DNA of 34,109 bases from Candidatus Omnitrophota bacterium (GTDB lineage: Bacteria; Omnitrophota; Gorgyraeia; Gygaellales; Profunditerraquicolaceae), in contig JACQXK010000021.1 of the NCBI GenBank assembly GCA_016208765.1, forward strand, positions 72,053 to 106,161, written 5' to 3'. Position 1 is the stretch's first letter. Each line of letters starts with the position of its first letter. The position numbers and the translations under genes are program-made. The notes beneath the pieces are model-generated. The model ran no database searches, was not told the DNA's origin, and worked only from the letters and a program-made list of their open reading frames with translations. Positions 17,804 to 26,014 of this stretch are shown in pieces.

Positions 17804-19309
17804 TTACACATACTTTTTATTTAACAGCTCGTTAGTTACCCACCCAAACAACTTCTTGCGCATCGGATGAAACCATAGCGGCAAAGAAATAATGACTGAA
17901 AATGTAAGGAGCATTATGCTATTTAATAAGGTAGTGCTTGGGGTAAAATGAATACTTGATTTAATTAAAAAGATGGCGGTCAATCCGGATATACATATTA
18001 CAGCGATTATTCTGCTTTCTTTCGGGATCAATTCGCTCAAAGGTATTCCATATTTTAAGTGGTATGCTATGTAAATCACAGAGCTTCCTAAAGCCAATGA
18101 AATAACCCATGCTATAACAACTCCAGTGCCGCCATATAAGCTGCCTAATACAAAGCCTAAGCCGGCATTTAATATTCCAATTGCAATGTGTCCTATAACA
18201 TTCCAATAAAGTTCTCCGATTCCAAGATATGCAAAATATGCAGGCACATTCAATGTATTCAAAAACCATCCAATGGCAAGCAAAATGCCAAACATCACAA
18301 AAATGCTTTCATAATGCCCAATCCACAACTCAGAAATCAGTGGCACGCATAAAATTATGAAGGAATATAATGGCAAAGAAAGATAAAAAAGAAGCTTATA
18401 AGAACTACGGTAAACCGATTGTATTTTATCCGGCATTTTTTCCTGTAAGACTGCAATGGCTGGGACAATAACCTGGTTGGCTGATACTATAAATGCTCTA
18501 AACTGCTGAACCATCTTATTAGCCATTTCATAATATCCTACGGTAGAAAGACTGCCGAATTTACTCAGAAATGCCTTGGTGATCGGATCATATAACATTG
18601 TAGTTATGGTTATCACCTGAAAATTTAAGCCGTATCTGAATATCTCTTTGAACAATTTTTTATTCCATTTATAAGGGATTAAAGGTAATATTGGAAGTTG
18701 TTTTTTCAACAAGAACCAACCTATTGTCATAACCGCAAAATTTTGAATCACTTCAGTATATGCTAAGCCCATCAGTCCATATGCCGGAGCAAGAATGAAA
18801 CATAAAATCAAACGGGAAATTGCTCCTCCCATTAAGATGAAGCTTCGTATATCCATGCGCTGATATCCGTCAAGGCCTGCTTGAACTATACTTGTAAGCA
18901 TCAAGAGCCATAGAGCCAGAAGGGATAGAGGTAATATATCTATGGCCAGATGTAAGGATTCAGGAGGAACCACAAGACTAAGAATCCACTTAATCAGCGG
19001 ATATCCAGCCAAGACCAGAAGACCGATAACTATACCTATAGATAGGAACGATGTCTGAATAATACCAGAAACACTTTCGTGCTCTTCTCGAGCAATATAC
19101 TTTGCAACAAATTTTACTACACTACCCGAAAGCCCAAGGTTTGCAACTTGATTCACTGAAGTAATGGCCGTCACGAGTGTCCATACCCCAAATTGCTGAA
19201 CCCCTATAGTGTGCAACAAGAACTTGTAAAGTATAAATAGCACACCTCCGATAACACCAATTTGCAACACTGACATGATCGCGTTTATTAAAATCCGACG
19301 GCGCTGCAT
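17804..19309 (-). CDS. Wzx-like oligosaccharide flippase
   Basis: This 501-residue integral membrane protein has about twelve to fourteen helices and the N-terminal features of the MVF/Wzx superfamily: FGVWTLVTAITSVNQVANLGLSGSVVKFVAKYIA and YYEMANKMVQQFRAF in the second half. It should flip the undecaprenyl-linked repeat unit to the periplasm. It lies between the Wzz-like and Wzy-like genes. The ATG at 19309 has no evident Shine-Dalgarno. Confidence 0.92.
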   Translation of the reverse strand: MQRRRILINAIMSVLQIGVIGGVLFILYKFLLHTIGVQQFGVWTLVTAITSVNQVANLGLSGSVVKFVAKYIAREEHESVSGIIQTSFLSIGIVIGLLVLAGYPLIKWILSLVVPPESLHLAIDILPLSLLALWLLMLTSIVQAGLDGYQRMDIRSFILMGGAISRLILCFILAPAYGLMGLAYTEVIQNFAVMTIGWFLLKKQLPILPLIPYKWNKKLFKEIFRYGLNFQVITITTMLYDPITKAFLSKFGSLSTVGYYEMANKMVQQFRAFIVSANQVIVPAIAVLQEKMPDKIQSVYRSSYKLLFYLSLPLYSFIILCVPLISELWIGHYESIFVMFGILLAIGWFLNTLNVPAYFAYLGIGELYWNVIGHIAIGILNAGLGFVLGSLYGGTGVVIAWVISLALGSSVIYIAYHLKYGIPLSELIPKESRIIAVICISGLTAIFLIKSSIHFTPSTTLLNSIMLLTFSVIISLPLWFHPMRKKLFGWVTNELLNKKYV

Positions 19310-19509
19310 TATTGATTATTTCTCATCCTGAATATCGCATTGTGTGTGTAAATAGTGATGTCTTATTTTGAGTTCTCTTTTTTTGTCTGGTGTGAGACTT
19401 ATCTAATGATAAGAGTTAGTCAGTTTTGCAAGATGGACAAGTTAAATTCATTACTTCGATTTTTTCCAAATGTTAGCACGCTCAGTAATGACAAACTTAC
19501 AGAAACGAC
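19310..19509. other. 200-bp spacer between Wzz-like and flippase genes
   Basis: No gene is found here. There is a perfect 6-bp stem with a 4-nt loop at 19398-19413 (CTTATC / GATAAG), but no T-run next to it, so it is not a clear terminator. On the minus strand there is an 11-codon frame reading MNLTCPSCKTD that resembles the very start of a zinc-ribbon protein. It is too short to call and could be a relic. Confidence 0.4.
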
Positions 19510-21087
19510 CTAAATCCGGTCATAAAGCCATTGAGGGATGACAAAACTTCGATTGTTTATGATTGCTCCGACTATATTTGTTTCTTTCTCTTTCAATGGG
19601 GCAATGGCATTTTTAACAACATAGCGTTTTGTTTTACCTTCATCTAAAACAAGGATGATTCCGTCTATGCTGTTGGAGGCAAGTATAGCCGCATCAGTAA
19701 AATCTTTTAAATTTGCGCAAGAAATAAATATCATGTCATATTTTGCATTAGCGGTTCTCACTAAGTCAGCCATTGCGGATGAACTTAAAAGGTTCGTCGG
19801 GTTCAACTCAGTATTGTAAGAAGGTAAAATATATAAGTTAGGCTCAATCTCATGGACCGCGTCTTCAAAGGGAGCATCTCCTTTAAGCACATCTGCCAAA
19901 CCTTTGTTGCCGGAAAGATTTACTATATTGAAAATCGACGGCCTTCTTAAATTGGCATCAATTATGAGCACTTTCCTGTCTCCTTTACTGGCTGAATGAA
20001 TGCCAAGACCAACAACAACATTATTAATGTCCTCGGAAGCCTCAATTTCACTTATTAAAATAGACCTTAATCCTTTGTCCTTCATCAATAAAGATATCTG
20101 CCCACTCAGGCCTTCATAGGAATTGTTATATTCATCAGTTGGATCATAATCCCTGCTCAGACGCAATCTGTTTTTTGTCTTTACCTTAGGGATATAACCC
20201 AAAAATCTGGTGTTAAGAAACGTCTCAATATCATCCGGTGATTTAAGAGTATGATCCAGGTACTCTGCAACCACGGCAAGAACGAGACCAAAGACTATGC
20301 TTAATAGGACAGACAGGGCAAGCATACGTTGTTTAGCAAACTCGGCATCGAGGTCTTTTTCTACCTTTGCCTGTTCCATTATCTTCACAGCCGCGGGGCC
20401 TAACGCGTCTATGTCGGGAATTGGTCTACCGTCAAGTGTATTTCTGAAATTATCTATATAATTCCTAAGCTGAATTACTCTCTCATGTTTTTCTCCATAT
20501 TTCAACAGAAGTTCCGCAATTTTCTGTTCAACGTCATAAATCACATATGAACGGCTGACGGAATTAGCGGTTGCAGCAGCTATTCCGGGATCGAAATCAC
20601 TAACAGTTATACTGAATATATTACCGGCTTGAAATGGACTCGTTATGGAAATATTCTCCGAAAGCCTATCTATTGCAAGGTCAACATCTTCTTCAATGTT
20701 TCTCTTTTTGTTCAGTATATTAAACTTCTTAAGCTGAATGTCTATAAAAGCCCTCCTAATGGGAGAGGCAAATTTCTTCTCGAAATCAACCGGCCTTTCA
20801 TAGAGCCTAAGAGCTCTAACTACGCGTTCTAACACATGTCTTGATTTTACAAGCTCCGGCAAGGCAGAATCAGAAGACTTGTCAGTTCCTTTATAGTAGG
20901 GACCTTCCACTTCTTTTGTTCCTACCACAATTACTTTTACCGAGGCGCTGTATACAGGAGTCTTTAGTTGTGTTACAACATAAGCAATTAATATTGCAGG
21001 GACAATAGGAATCACAACTAAAAGTTTATGCCTGAAAATGATCCTGAAAACATCCCGCATTGTAATTGTTTGTGTATCAGATACCAT
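19510..21087 (-). CDS. Wzz-like chain-length co-polymerase fused to a degenerate BY-kinase-like domain
   Basis: This 525-residue protein has a Wzz domain with membrane helices near residues 22-42 and 255-275, and the proline-containing LDHTLKSPDDIETFLN after the second helix. A C-terminal ParA/BY-kinase-like fold follows. The domain keeps VLIIDANLRRP (A'-like, with Asn for the second Asp) and GLADVLKGDAPFEDAV. Where a Walker A (GxGKT) is expected, about residues 336-348, it reads SEIEASEDINN, and the Walker B place reads MIFISCAN. The C-terminus has a single Tyr and no Tyr cluster. It probably controls polymer length without kinase activity. The ATG has an AGGAG Shine-Dalgarno and starts 15 bp after the Wza-like gene. 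Confidence 0.88.
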   Translation of the reverse strand: MVSDTQTITMRDVFRIIFRHKLLVVIPIVPAILIAYVVTQLKTPVYSASVKVIVVGTKEVEGPYYKGTDKSSDSALPELVKSRHVLERVVRALRLYERPVDFEKKFASPIRRAFIDIQLKKFNILNKKRNIEEDVDLAIDRLSENISITSPFQAGNIFSITVSDFDPGIAAATANSVSRSYVIYDVEQKIAELLLKYGEKHERVIQLRNYIDNFRNTLDGRPIPDIDALGPAAVKIMEQAKVEKDLDAEFAKQRMLALSVLLSIVFGLVLAVVAEYLDHTLKSPDDIETFLNTRFLGYIPKVKTKNRLRLSRDYDPTDEYNNSYEGLSGQISLLMKDKGLRSILISEIEASEDINNVVVGLGIHSASKGDRKVLIIDANLRRPSIFNIVNLSGNKGLADVLKGDAPFEDAVHEIEPNLYILPSYNTELNPTNLLSSSAMADLVRTANAKYDMIFISCANLKDFTDAAILASNSIDGIILVLDEGKTKRYVVKNAIAPLKEKETNIVGAIINNRSFVIPQWLYDRI

Positions 21088-21101
21088 TAGCGCTCCTGAA
21101 T

Positions 21102-22733
21102 TTAAAAAATTCCTGATGAAACCACTATAATATCTCCAGGGATAAGGGGAATGTCTGCATCAGCTTTCCCATTTATTACATCATTAACATTAGCTTTAAT
21201 TGTATCAAAATCCTTGCTGCCAGGTATAGGTCTGAGAATTTTGACCCGGTTCGGCGATCCCCATTTGGTAAACCCCCCAGCTTGTATAATTGCCTTAAAA
21301 ACGGTAAGACCATCTTCATAAGGAAATTCGCCAATTTTATTGACCTCTCCATAAATCAAAATCTTCCGGATGCATGTAACTTTTACTACATCATCAGGGA
21401 ATAATGGCATATCCACTTTGCCGTTGCCCTCAATTAAATTTTTAAGGTCTACTTCTATGTCATCGTATCCCAATGAACTCTCTTTTTTTCTTCTTACCGT
21501 TACCTTGCCATACTTGCCGCCGTCCTTAACTCCTCCAGCCACTATAATCGCCTTTCCAACAGTCAGGCCATCCTCAAGCTCATACTGTCCCGGGCGTGTA
21601 ACTTCACCGTCGATAACGAATGTTTTGCTCTTCTCGACTATAATAATATCATTGGGTTCCAAAAGCATATTCTCTAATTCTTTGCTCTTTATAATTCCAC
21701 TGCCAATACCTCCCTCCTTTATATCGCTTTCTTGATAGGAGTCTGTACCTTTATCACGTCTTCTAACCTTTACCTTCCCATTCAGACCACTAACTGTGAC
21801 TCCGCCTGCAATTGTTAAACCTCGCCCAAGCGTCATCCCCTCTTCCAGTATAAATTGACCTGGTTTTACAACTTCCCCCTGAATGAAAATTTTATTGCGT
21901 TCGACTATTAATATATCGTCAGGGTTAATAAGTACATCATCTTTTACATGGCCAGCTATTATATTCCTTAGATCTATCTCTATATCCTTAAATCCGGGGG
22001 CTTCATTCTGCCTGCGCCTGATCTTCACGGTTCCATATAACCCGGTTTCAGGAATGCCACCGGCATTGGTGACAGCTTTAATGACAGTTAACCCCTCCTC
22101 CAAGGCAAATTGTCCAGCATGCATAACTTCACCCTGAATGAAGAAAGTCTTGCTGCGCCCGATAATTAATATATCATCAGGTTTAAGAAGCATATTGCCT
22201 TTCGCACTGTCGGCTAATATGCTCTGAACGCCAATCACTATATCTTTATTCCCAAGAGTGCCCTCTTGCTTACGTCTAATTGTTACAGTCCCGTGAAGAG
22301 CTGCTTCATTTACTCCTCCAATTCTTGATAATGCTGTCAGTACCGTCATGCCTTTCTCATAAGTAACTTCTCCCGGACCTCTTACGTCTCCATAAATAAA
22401 GATTTTCGTCTTCAAAGCTCTTGTCAACGACACAGTTACAACAGGATATTGTATATAACCCTTACTGAGTCCATCCTCTATTGCTTTTTTAATTTCAGAA
22501 ACGGTCATATCTTTAACAAAAAGAGTTCCTAAGTAAGGAAAAGTTATTGTGCCATCAGTCGATACAGTTGCAATTGTTTTCAACTCAGGATTGTCATTTA
22601 CTCTTATGTCCAGAACATCATTAATGTCAACTTTATATGTATCTAATTCAAATTCCGAAGTTTTGGCATCAACAAAAACCGCGCAAAGAAGAACCCAACA
22701 TGAAATTACAATGTAGAAAGTCAAATATCTCAT
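21102..22733 (-). CDS. Wza-like polysaccharide export protein with five SLBB domains
   Basis: This is a 543-residue outer-membrane/periplasmic export channel protein. The chosen start is the ATG at 22733, because GGAGGT sits 5 nt upstream. A longer in-frame version begins at 22790 but adds residues before the signal peptide. After the leader (to about residue 23, ending VDA) comes a Poly_export domain (YKVDINDVLDIRV to YPVVTVSLT). Five SLBB repeats follow, each opening with a variant of I-x-G-E/D-V-x-x-x-G-x-[FYV] and ending in AGG or IGG. There is no lipobox and no clear C-terminal amphipathic helix like that of E. coli Wza. Confidence 0.93.
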   Translation of the reverse strand: MRYLTFYIVISCWVLLCAVFVDAKTSEFELDTYKVDINDVLDIRVNDNPELKTIATVSTDGTITFPYLGTLFVKDMTVSEIKKAIEDGLSKGYIQYPVVTVSLTRALKTKIFIYGDVRGPGEVTYEKGMTVLTALSRIGGVNEAALHGTVTIRRKQEGTLGNKDIVIGVQSILADSAKGNMLLKPDDILIIGRSKTFFIQGEVMHAGQFALEEGLTVIKAVTNAGGIPETGLYGTVKIRRRQNEAPGFKDIEIDLRNIIAGHVKDDVLINPDDILIVERNKIFIQGEVVKPGQFILEEGMTLGRGLTIAGGVTVSGLNGKVKVRRRDKGTDSYQESDIKEGGIGSGIIKSKELENMLLEPNDIIIVEKSKTFVIDGEVTRPGQYELEDGLTVGKAIIVAGGVKDGGKYGKVTVRRKKESSLGYDDIEVDLKNLIEGNGKVDMPLFPDDVVKVTCIRKILIYGEVNKIGEFPYEDGLTVFKAIIQAGGFTKWGSPNRVKILRPIPGSKDFDTIKANVNDVINGKADADIPLIPGDIIVVSSGIF

Positions 22734-22745
22734 TTTTACCTCCGT
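22728..22745 (-). promoter_or_regulatory. Ribosome binding site fixing the Wza-like start
   Basis: Reading the minus strand, GACGGAGGTAAAAATG places a strong GGAGGT five bases before the ATG at 22733. This supports the internal start over the longer reading from 22790. Confidence 0.85.
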
Positions 22746-22991
22746 CAAGATACTATGGAGAAATCTGTTGCAAAGCAAGCCGTGCAACATTCAGTCTTAT
22801 ATCGAAAATAATGTATCAAAATTTGAACACTGCTCCGCCTTCTCGGTTACATAAAAAATATAGCCGCGACTTAATAAAATTAACTGTACTCAAATTCCGC
22901 AGACTTTTTAGGAGTTAAATAAAATTATGCTTGTGATCGTTTTTTCATTCCTTACACATGACATCTTAAAGAAAAACCTGATATATCTTGA

Positions 22992-23930
22992 TTAATCTGC
23001 GTCTTGGTTACTTCTTTTATAAAAAAACTCATATGTCTTTTTTAGTCCATCTATAAGGTCAAGAGATGGAGCCCAGTGTAGAAATTCTTTTGCCCTATCA
23101 CATGCTATTACACTTCTTTTTTGTTCACCCTGCTGGGGTGGCCCATGTTTTTCACGAATTGATGGGTTTATGAAATCCTTGAGATAGTTAAATAACATTC
23201 TAACGGAAGTTTCAGTACCTGTCCCAATATTAAATACCTGAGCTGTAGTGTTATTTTTTAATGATAAAACATTTGCCCTGGCAACATCTTCCACATAAAC
23301 AAAATCTCGCGTCTGCTCCCCGTCTCCATTTATGACAGGCTGCAATCCGTTAAGCATCTTCTGGATAAAGATAGCCACAACTCCAGCTTCTCCATGCGGG
23401 TCCTGTCTTGGTCCGTACACATTTGCATAACGAAGAGATACATAGTCTAACCCGTGTATGACCTTATAATAATGCAGATATTGTTCAACTACTAATTTAG
23501 TAATACCGTATGGACTTATCGGTTTTAAAGGGTGGCTTTCTGGCGCAGGAAACGTTTCCTGTTCTCCGTAAATAGCACCCCCGGTGGAGGCAAAAACTAC
23601 TTTTTTCACATTGTATTTAAGACAGTTTTGAAGAATATTTATAGAGCCAAGTATATTTATCTTGGCATCATAAATAGGATCGGCAACGGAGACGCGTACA
23701 TCTTTCTGAGCAGCCTGATGAGCTATATAGTCAGGGCGTTCCTTAAGAAAAATCTTTTCCAATTCAGGATGCTGGATATCCAACCTGTAAAATAAAGCTT
23801 TTTTGTTTAAGTTACCTTCATTGCCTGTAGAAAGATCATCTACGACGACTACTTCAAATCCCTCAGCTATTAGCATATCTACTATATGTGAACCAATAAA
23901 GCCAGCACCACCAGTTACTAATACCTTCAT
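22992..23930 (-). CDS. NAD-dependent sugar epimerase/dehydratase (GalE-like)
   Basis: This 312-residue short-chain dehydrogenase-type enzyme has TGGAGFIGSH (NAD-binding), DDLSTGNEGNL, GGAIYGE and YGITKLVVEQYL with the catalytic Y-x3-K pair (about residue 139). It resembles UDP-hexose 4-epimerases (GalE/WbpP type), which supply nucleotide sugars. A TTG immediately precedes the chosen ATG at 23930. The ATG is preferred because AGGAG lies 5 nt before it. It sits between the outer-membrane barrel gene and the Wza-like gene, so its product probably feeds the polysaccharide pathway. Epimerase or dehydratase specificity cannot be decided here. Confidence 0.88.
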   Translation of the reverse strand: MKVLVTGGAGFIGSHIVDMLIAEGFEVVVVDDLSTGNEGNLNKKALFYRLDIQHPELEKIFLKERPDYIAHQAAQKDVRVSVADPIYDAKINILGSINILQNCLKYNVKKVVFASTGGAIYGEQETFPAPESHPLKPISPYGITKLVVEQYLHYYKVIHGLDYVSLRYANVYGPRQDPHGEAGVVAIFIQKMLNGLQPVINGDGEQTRDFVYVEDVARANVLSLKNNTTAQVFNIGTGTETSVRMLFNYLKDFINPSIREKHGPPQQGEQKRSVIACDRAKEFLHWAPSLDLIDGLKKTYEFFYKRSNQDAD

Positions 23931-24034
23931 CAATTCTCCTCTATTGTTTTATAACTTGATCACAAAAAAACATTTTCTAATTTCAATTTTATTTCACAAA
24001 CTTGGTGTTTCCATAGTTGCAAAGCTTGTGCGAC

Positions 24035-25192
24035 TCAGAAATTTAAAGACACGTTCGCAGTGACCGCATCTCTATTATATCCTCCCAATTCATTCGTTGA
24101 ATTAGAATTCGAATAGACATAATTAAGGCTTGTAGTCAAGTGTTCCGAAATTTCATATTGCAATAGAAAACTTACTCCGAGAAACCTGTTGGTAATATCC
24201 GTTGAAATTGATTTCCCCTCTGCATAAAAGCTTGAAATAGTGCTGTTTAATTGCTCTAAGAAATTATGAGCAAGGCTACTGTTGATTTGCCAGTTTCTGT
24301 AAGCATCATCAGTGTTCGGGTACGTTTGTATATTTTTCGTATACGCAAGAGAAAAATTCGTCTTTTGATCTATCTCATATTGCAAGGCAATATCCATATT
24401 TAATGCGCTGCTTTTACTATTTTCAGCAGACGTTGAACTCATTCCTACATTCCCTGATAATTGAATCGCCTTAGTTATAGATATATTTTGTCTTAAACCA
24501 ATCGAAGTGCTTTCAATAACAACATCGGAGCTACTATTTGCGTGAGAATACGAAAGTACAACTGAGGTGTCTGTGCTATACAAATAATTGCAATTAATCC
24601 CGTATGAGCTTTGCCACCACTTGTCTACCTCCTCAAGTTCAGCCTTGCTAGACGAATAATTATACATCGCACTAATACTGAAATGCTCACTAAGATTCCT
24701 TAGGTAATGTACTCCATAATTATTAGCGTAGGATTCATATCTACCACTGACCCTCCCAAACGCCTCTTGAAAGCTGCCTGGCGTAGAAGAATGAGAAAAA
24801 TTATAATTCAGAGTTATATCGTCATAATTAGAAAATTCATTTTTAAAATTAAGATTAAGGTATTCAGAAGAATTTTTTATATCTTTATACCTTGCGTTAA
24901 AACCGTAATTGAAACCTCCTGCAAGATTCAAAAATCTTCTTTTACCTTCATATGCAGTGCTCATGTTAAGTCCCAATGCTGTTATAAAATCCTCCTTCTT
25001 ATCTGCCTTTGAAAAAGTCAAGTTATCATCATATGTTTCGGAAGTAGTGCCGGAAATCTTTAAGTCTAATCCTTTATATTGAAGAGCATGGGCGCCTGTA
25101 GACACAAAAAAAAGCAAAAAGGCTATTAAATAACCCTTTGCAACTGATAGTAGATGACATCTTTTTTTCACTCTCACATTGATAAATATCAT
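24035..25192 (-). CDS. BBP2-like outer-membrane beta-barrel protein of the polysaccharide locus
   Basis: This 385-residue protein has a signal peptide ending near ALQY (ATG start at 25192, a downstream GTG possible). The rest is rich in alternating aromatic and polar residues typical of beta-strands, and it ends with the Phe of LSLNF, as expected for Bam-dependent insertion. TYDDNL after the signal peptide is typical of the BBP2 family of putative barrels found in EPS/PEP-CTERM loci. It may let the polysaccharide cross the outer membrane, comparable to AlgE, or act as an accessory. No Shine-Dalgarno is apparent. It is the first gene of the locus and is divergent from trpF. Confidence 0.85.
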   Translation of the reverse strand: MIFINVRVKKRCHLLSVAKGYLIAFLLFFVSTGAHALQYKGLDLKISGTTSETYDDNLTFSKADKKEDFITALGLNMSTAYEGKRRFLNLAGGFNYGFNARYKDIKNSSEYLNLNFKNEFSNYDDITLNYNFSHSSTPGSFQEAFGRVSGRYESYANNYGVHYLRNLSEHFSISAMYNYSSSKAELEEVDKWWQSSYGINCNYLYSTDTSVVLSYSHANSSSDVVIESTSIGLRQNISITKAIQLSGNVGMSSTSAENSKSSALNMDIALQYEIDQKTNFSLAYTKNIQTYPNTDDAYRNWQINSSLAHNFLEQLNSTISSFYAEGKSISTDITNRFLGVSFLLQYEISEHLTTSLNYVYSNSNSTNELGGYNRDAVTANVSLNF

Positions 25193-25381
25193 TTAGTATA
25201 TAATAATTCCATAAAAATTTCCTATAGCTGAATATCTGTTATATAATTTCAAAATCAATACTATAAGTTCAAATTAATATTCTCCAAGTCTTTTTTATTA
25301 ACATTATTACTTATAGTTAAAAACAGGTATATCTTCAGTTAACTGTATGACCTATAACGTTATTGTGCTAAAATATGACAA
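25193..25381. other. 189-bp divergent intergenic region (beta-barrel gene and trpF)
   Basis: This is very AT-rich DNA between the minus-strand polysaccharide locus and the plus-strand trpF. It should hold both promoters. Apart from the trpF -10 candidate, hexamers on the minus strand are ambiguous. Confidence 0.5.
25369..25374 (+). promoter_or_regulatory. Candidate -10 element just upstream of trpF
   Basis: TAAAAT lies 7 nt before the trpF ATG at 25382, with no Shine-Dalgarno in between. A transcript from it would start at or next to the start codon, which suggests a leaderless mRNA. No -35 hexamer is convincing. Confidence 0.4.
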
Positions 25382-26014
25382 ATGCTGAAAATTAAAATCT
25401 GCGGAATAACCAACATCGATGACGCTACAGCCGCAATCGAATATGGCGCGGATGCGTTAGGTTTTGTTTTCTATCCGAAAAGCCCGCGGTATATAACTTC
25501 CGAGACAGCGAAAACTATTATATCGTCGCTGCCGCCTTTTGTGAAAACAGTTGGTGTCTTTGTTGATAAAGAAAAAAAAGAAGTTGAGCAAATCACATCT
25601 TATACAGGATTAGATTTAATACAGTTTCACGGCTCTGAGCCCCCGGAGTACTGCGATACCAGCAGGAAAGTCATCAAAGCTCTCAGAGTGAAAGAACTAT
25701 CCGACCTTGAGCCTTTAAAACGTTATAAAACTGCATCGGCATTTCTTCTTGATACGTATTCCTCCGAGACAATTGGCGGGACAGGACAGATATTTAACTG
25801 GGAGATTGCTATTGAGGCAAAAAAATTAGGACGGATAATACTTGCAGGCGGTTTGACCCCCGAAAATATCGAGGAAGCGGTAAAACTGGTCCAGCCATAT
25901 GGTGTTGATGTAGCTTCCGGTGTCGAAGGCAGTATTAAGGGAAGAAAGGACCACAAAAAACTGCGGTTGTTCATTGAAAGAGCAAGGGATGGGTCTTTAA
26001 GACATAATTTATGA
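25382..26014 (+). CDS. trpF: Phosphoribosylanthranilate isomerase
   Basis: This 210-residue (beta/alpha)8 enzyme converts phosphoribosylanthranilate to CdRP in tryptophan synthesis. Hallmarks are KICGITNIDDA at residues 5-15 with the catalytic Cys, GFVFYPKSPRYI, VGVFVDKE, LIQFHGSEPPEYC, ILAGGLTPENIEEAV and GVDVASGVEG with the active-site Asp. The length is normal. The ATG directly begins the conserved first strand, so the start is secure even though no ribosome binding site is seen. It overlaps the next gene by 4 bp. Confidence 0.97.
   Translation: MLKIKICGITNIDDATAAIEYGADALGFVFYPKSPRYITSETAKTIISSLPPFVKTVGVFVDKEKKEVEQITSYTGLDLIQFHGSEPPEYCDTSRKVIKALRVKELSDLEPLKRYKTASAFLLDTYSSETIGGTGQIFNWEIAIEAKKLGRIILAGGLTPENIEEAVKLVQPYGVDVASGVEGSIKGRKDHKKLRLFIERARDGSLRHNL

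Noticed and set aside
22760-22790. TTGCACGG followed by TTTGC upstream of the Wza-like gene, resembling a sigma54 promoter
   Set aside because: The spacing between the -24-like and -12-like parts is 2 bp too long, and the alternative TTGC is 2 bp too short.
22734-22790. N-terminal extension of the Wza-like protein beginning at 22790
   Set aside because: It would bury the signal peptide, while the internal ATG at 22733 has a strong GGAGGT.
24035-25192. Exosortase/PEP-CTERM system suggested by the barrel and deacetylase
   Set aside because: No exosortase gene or PEP-CTERM tail is present in the window.
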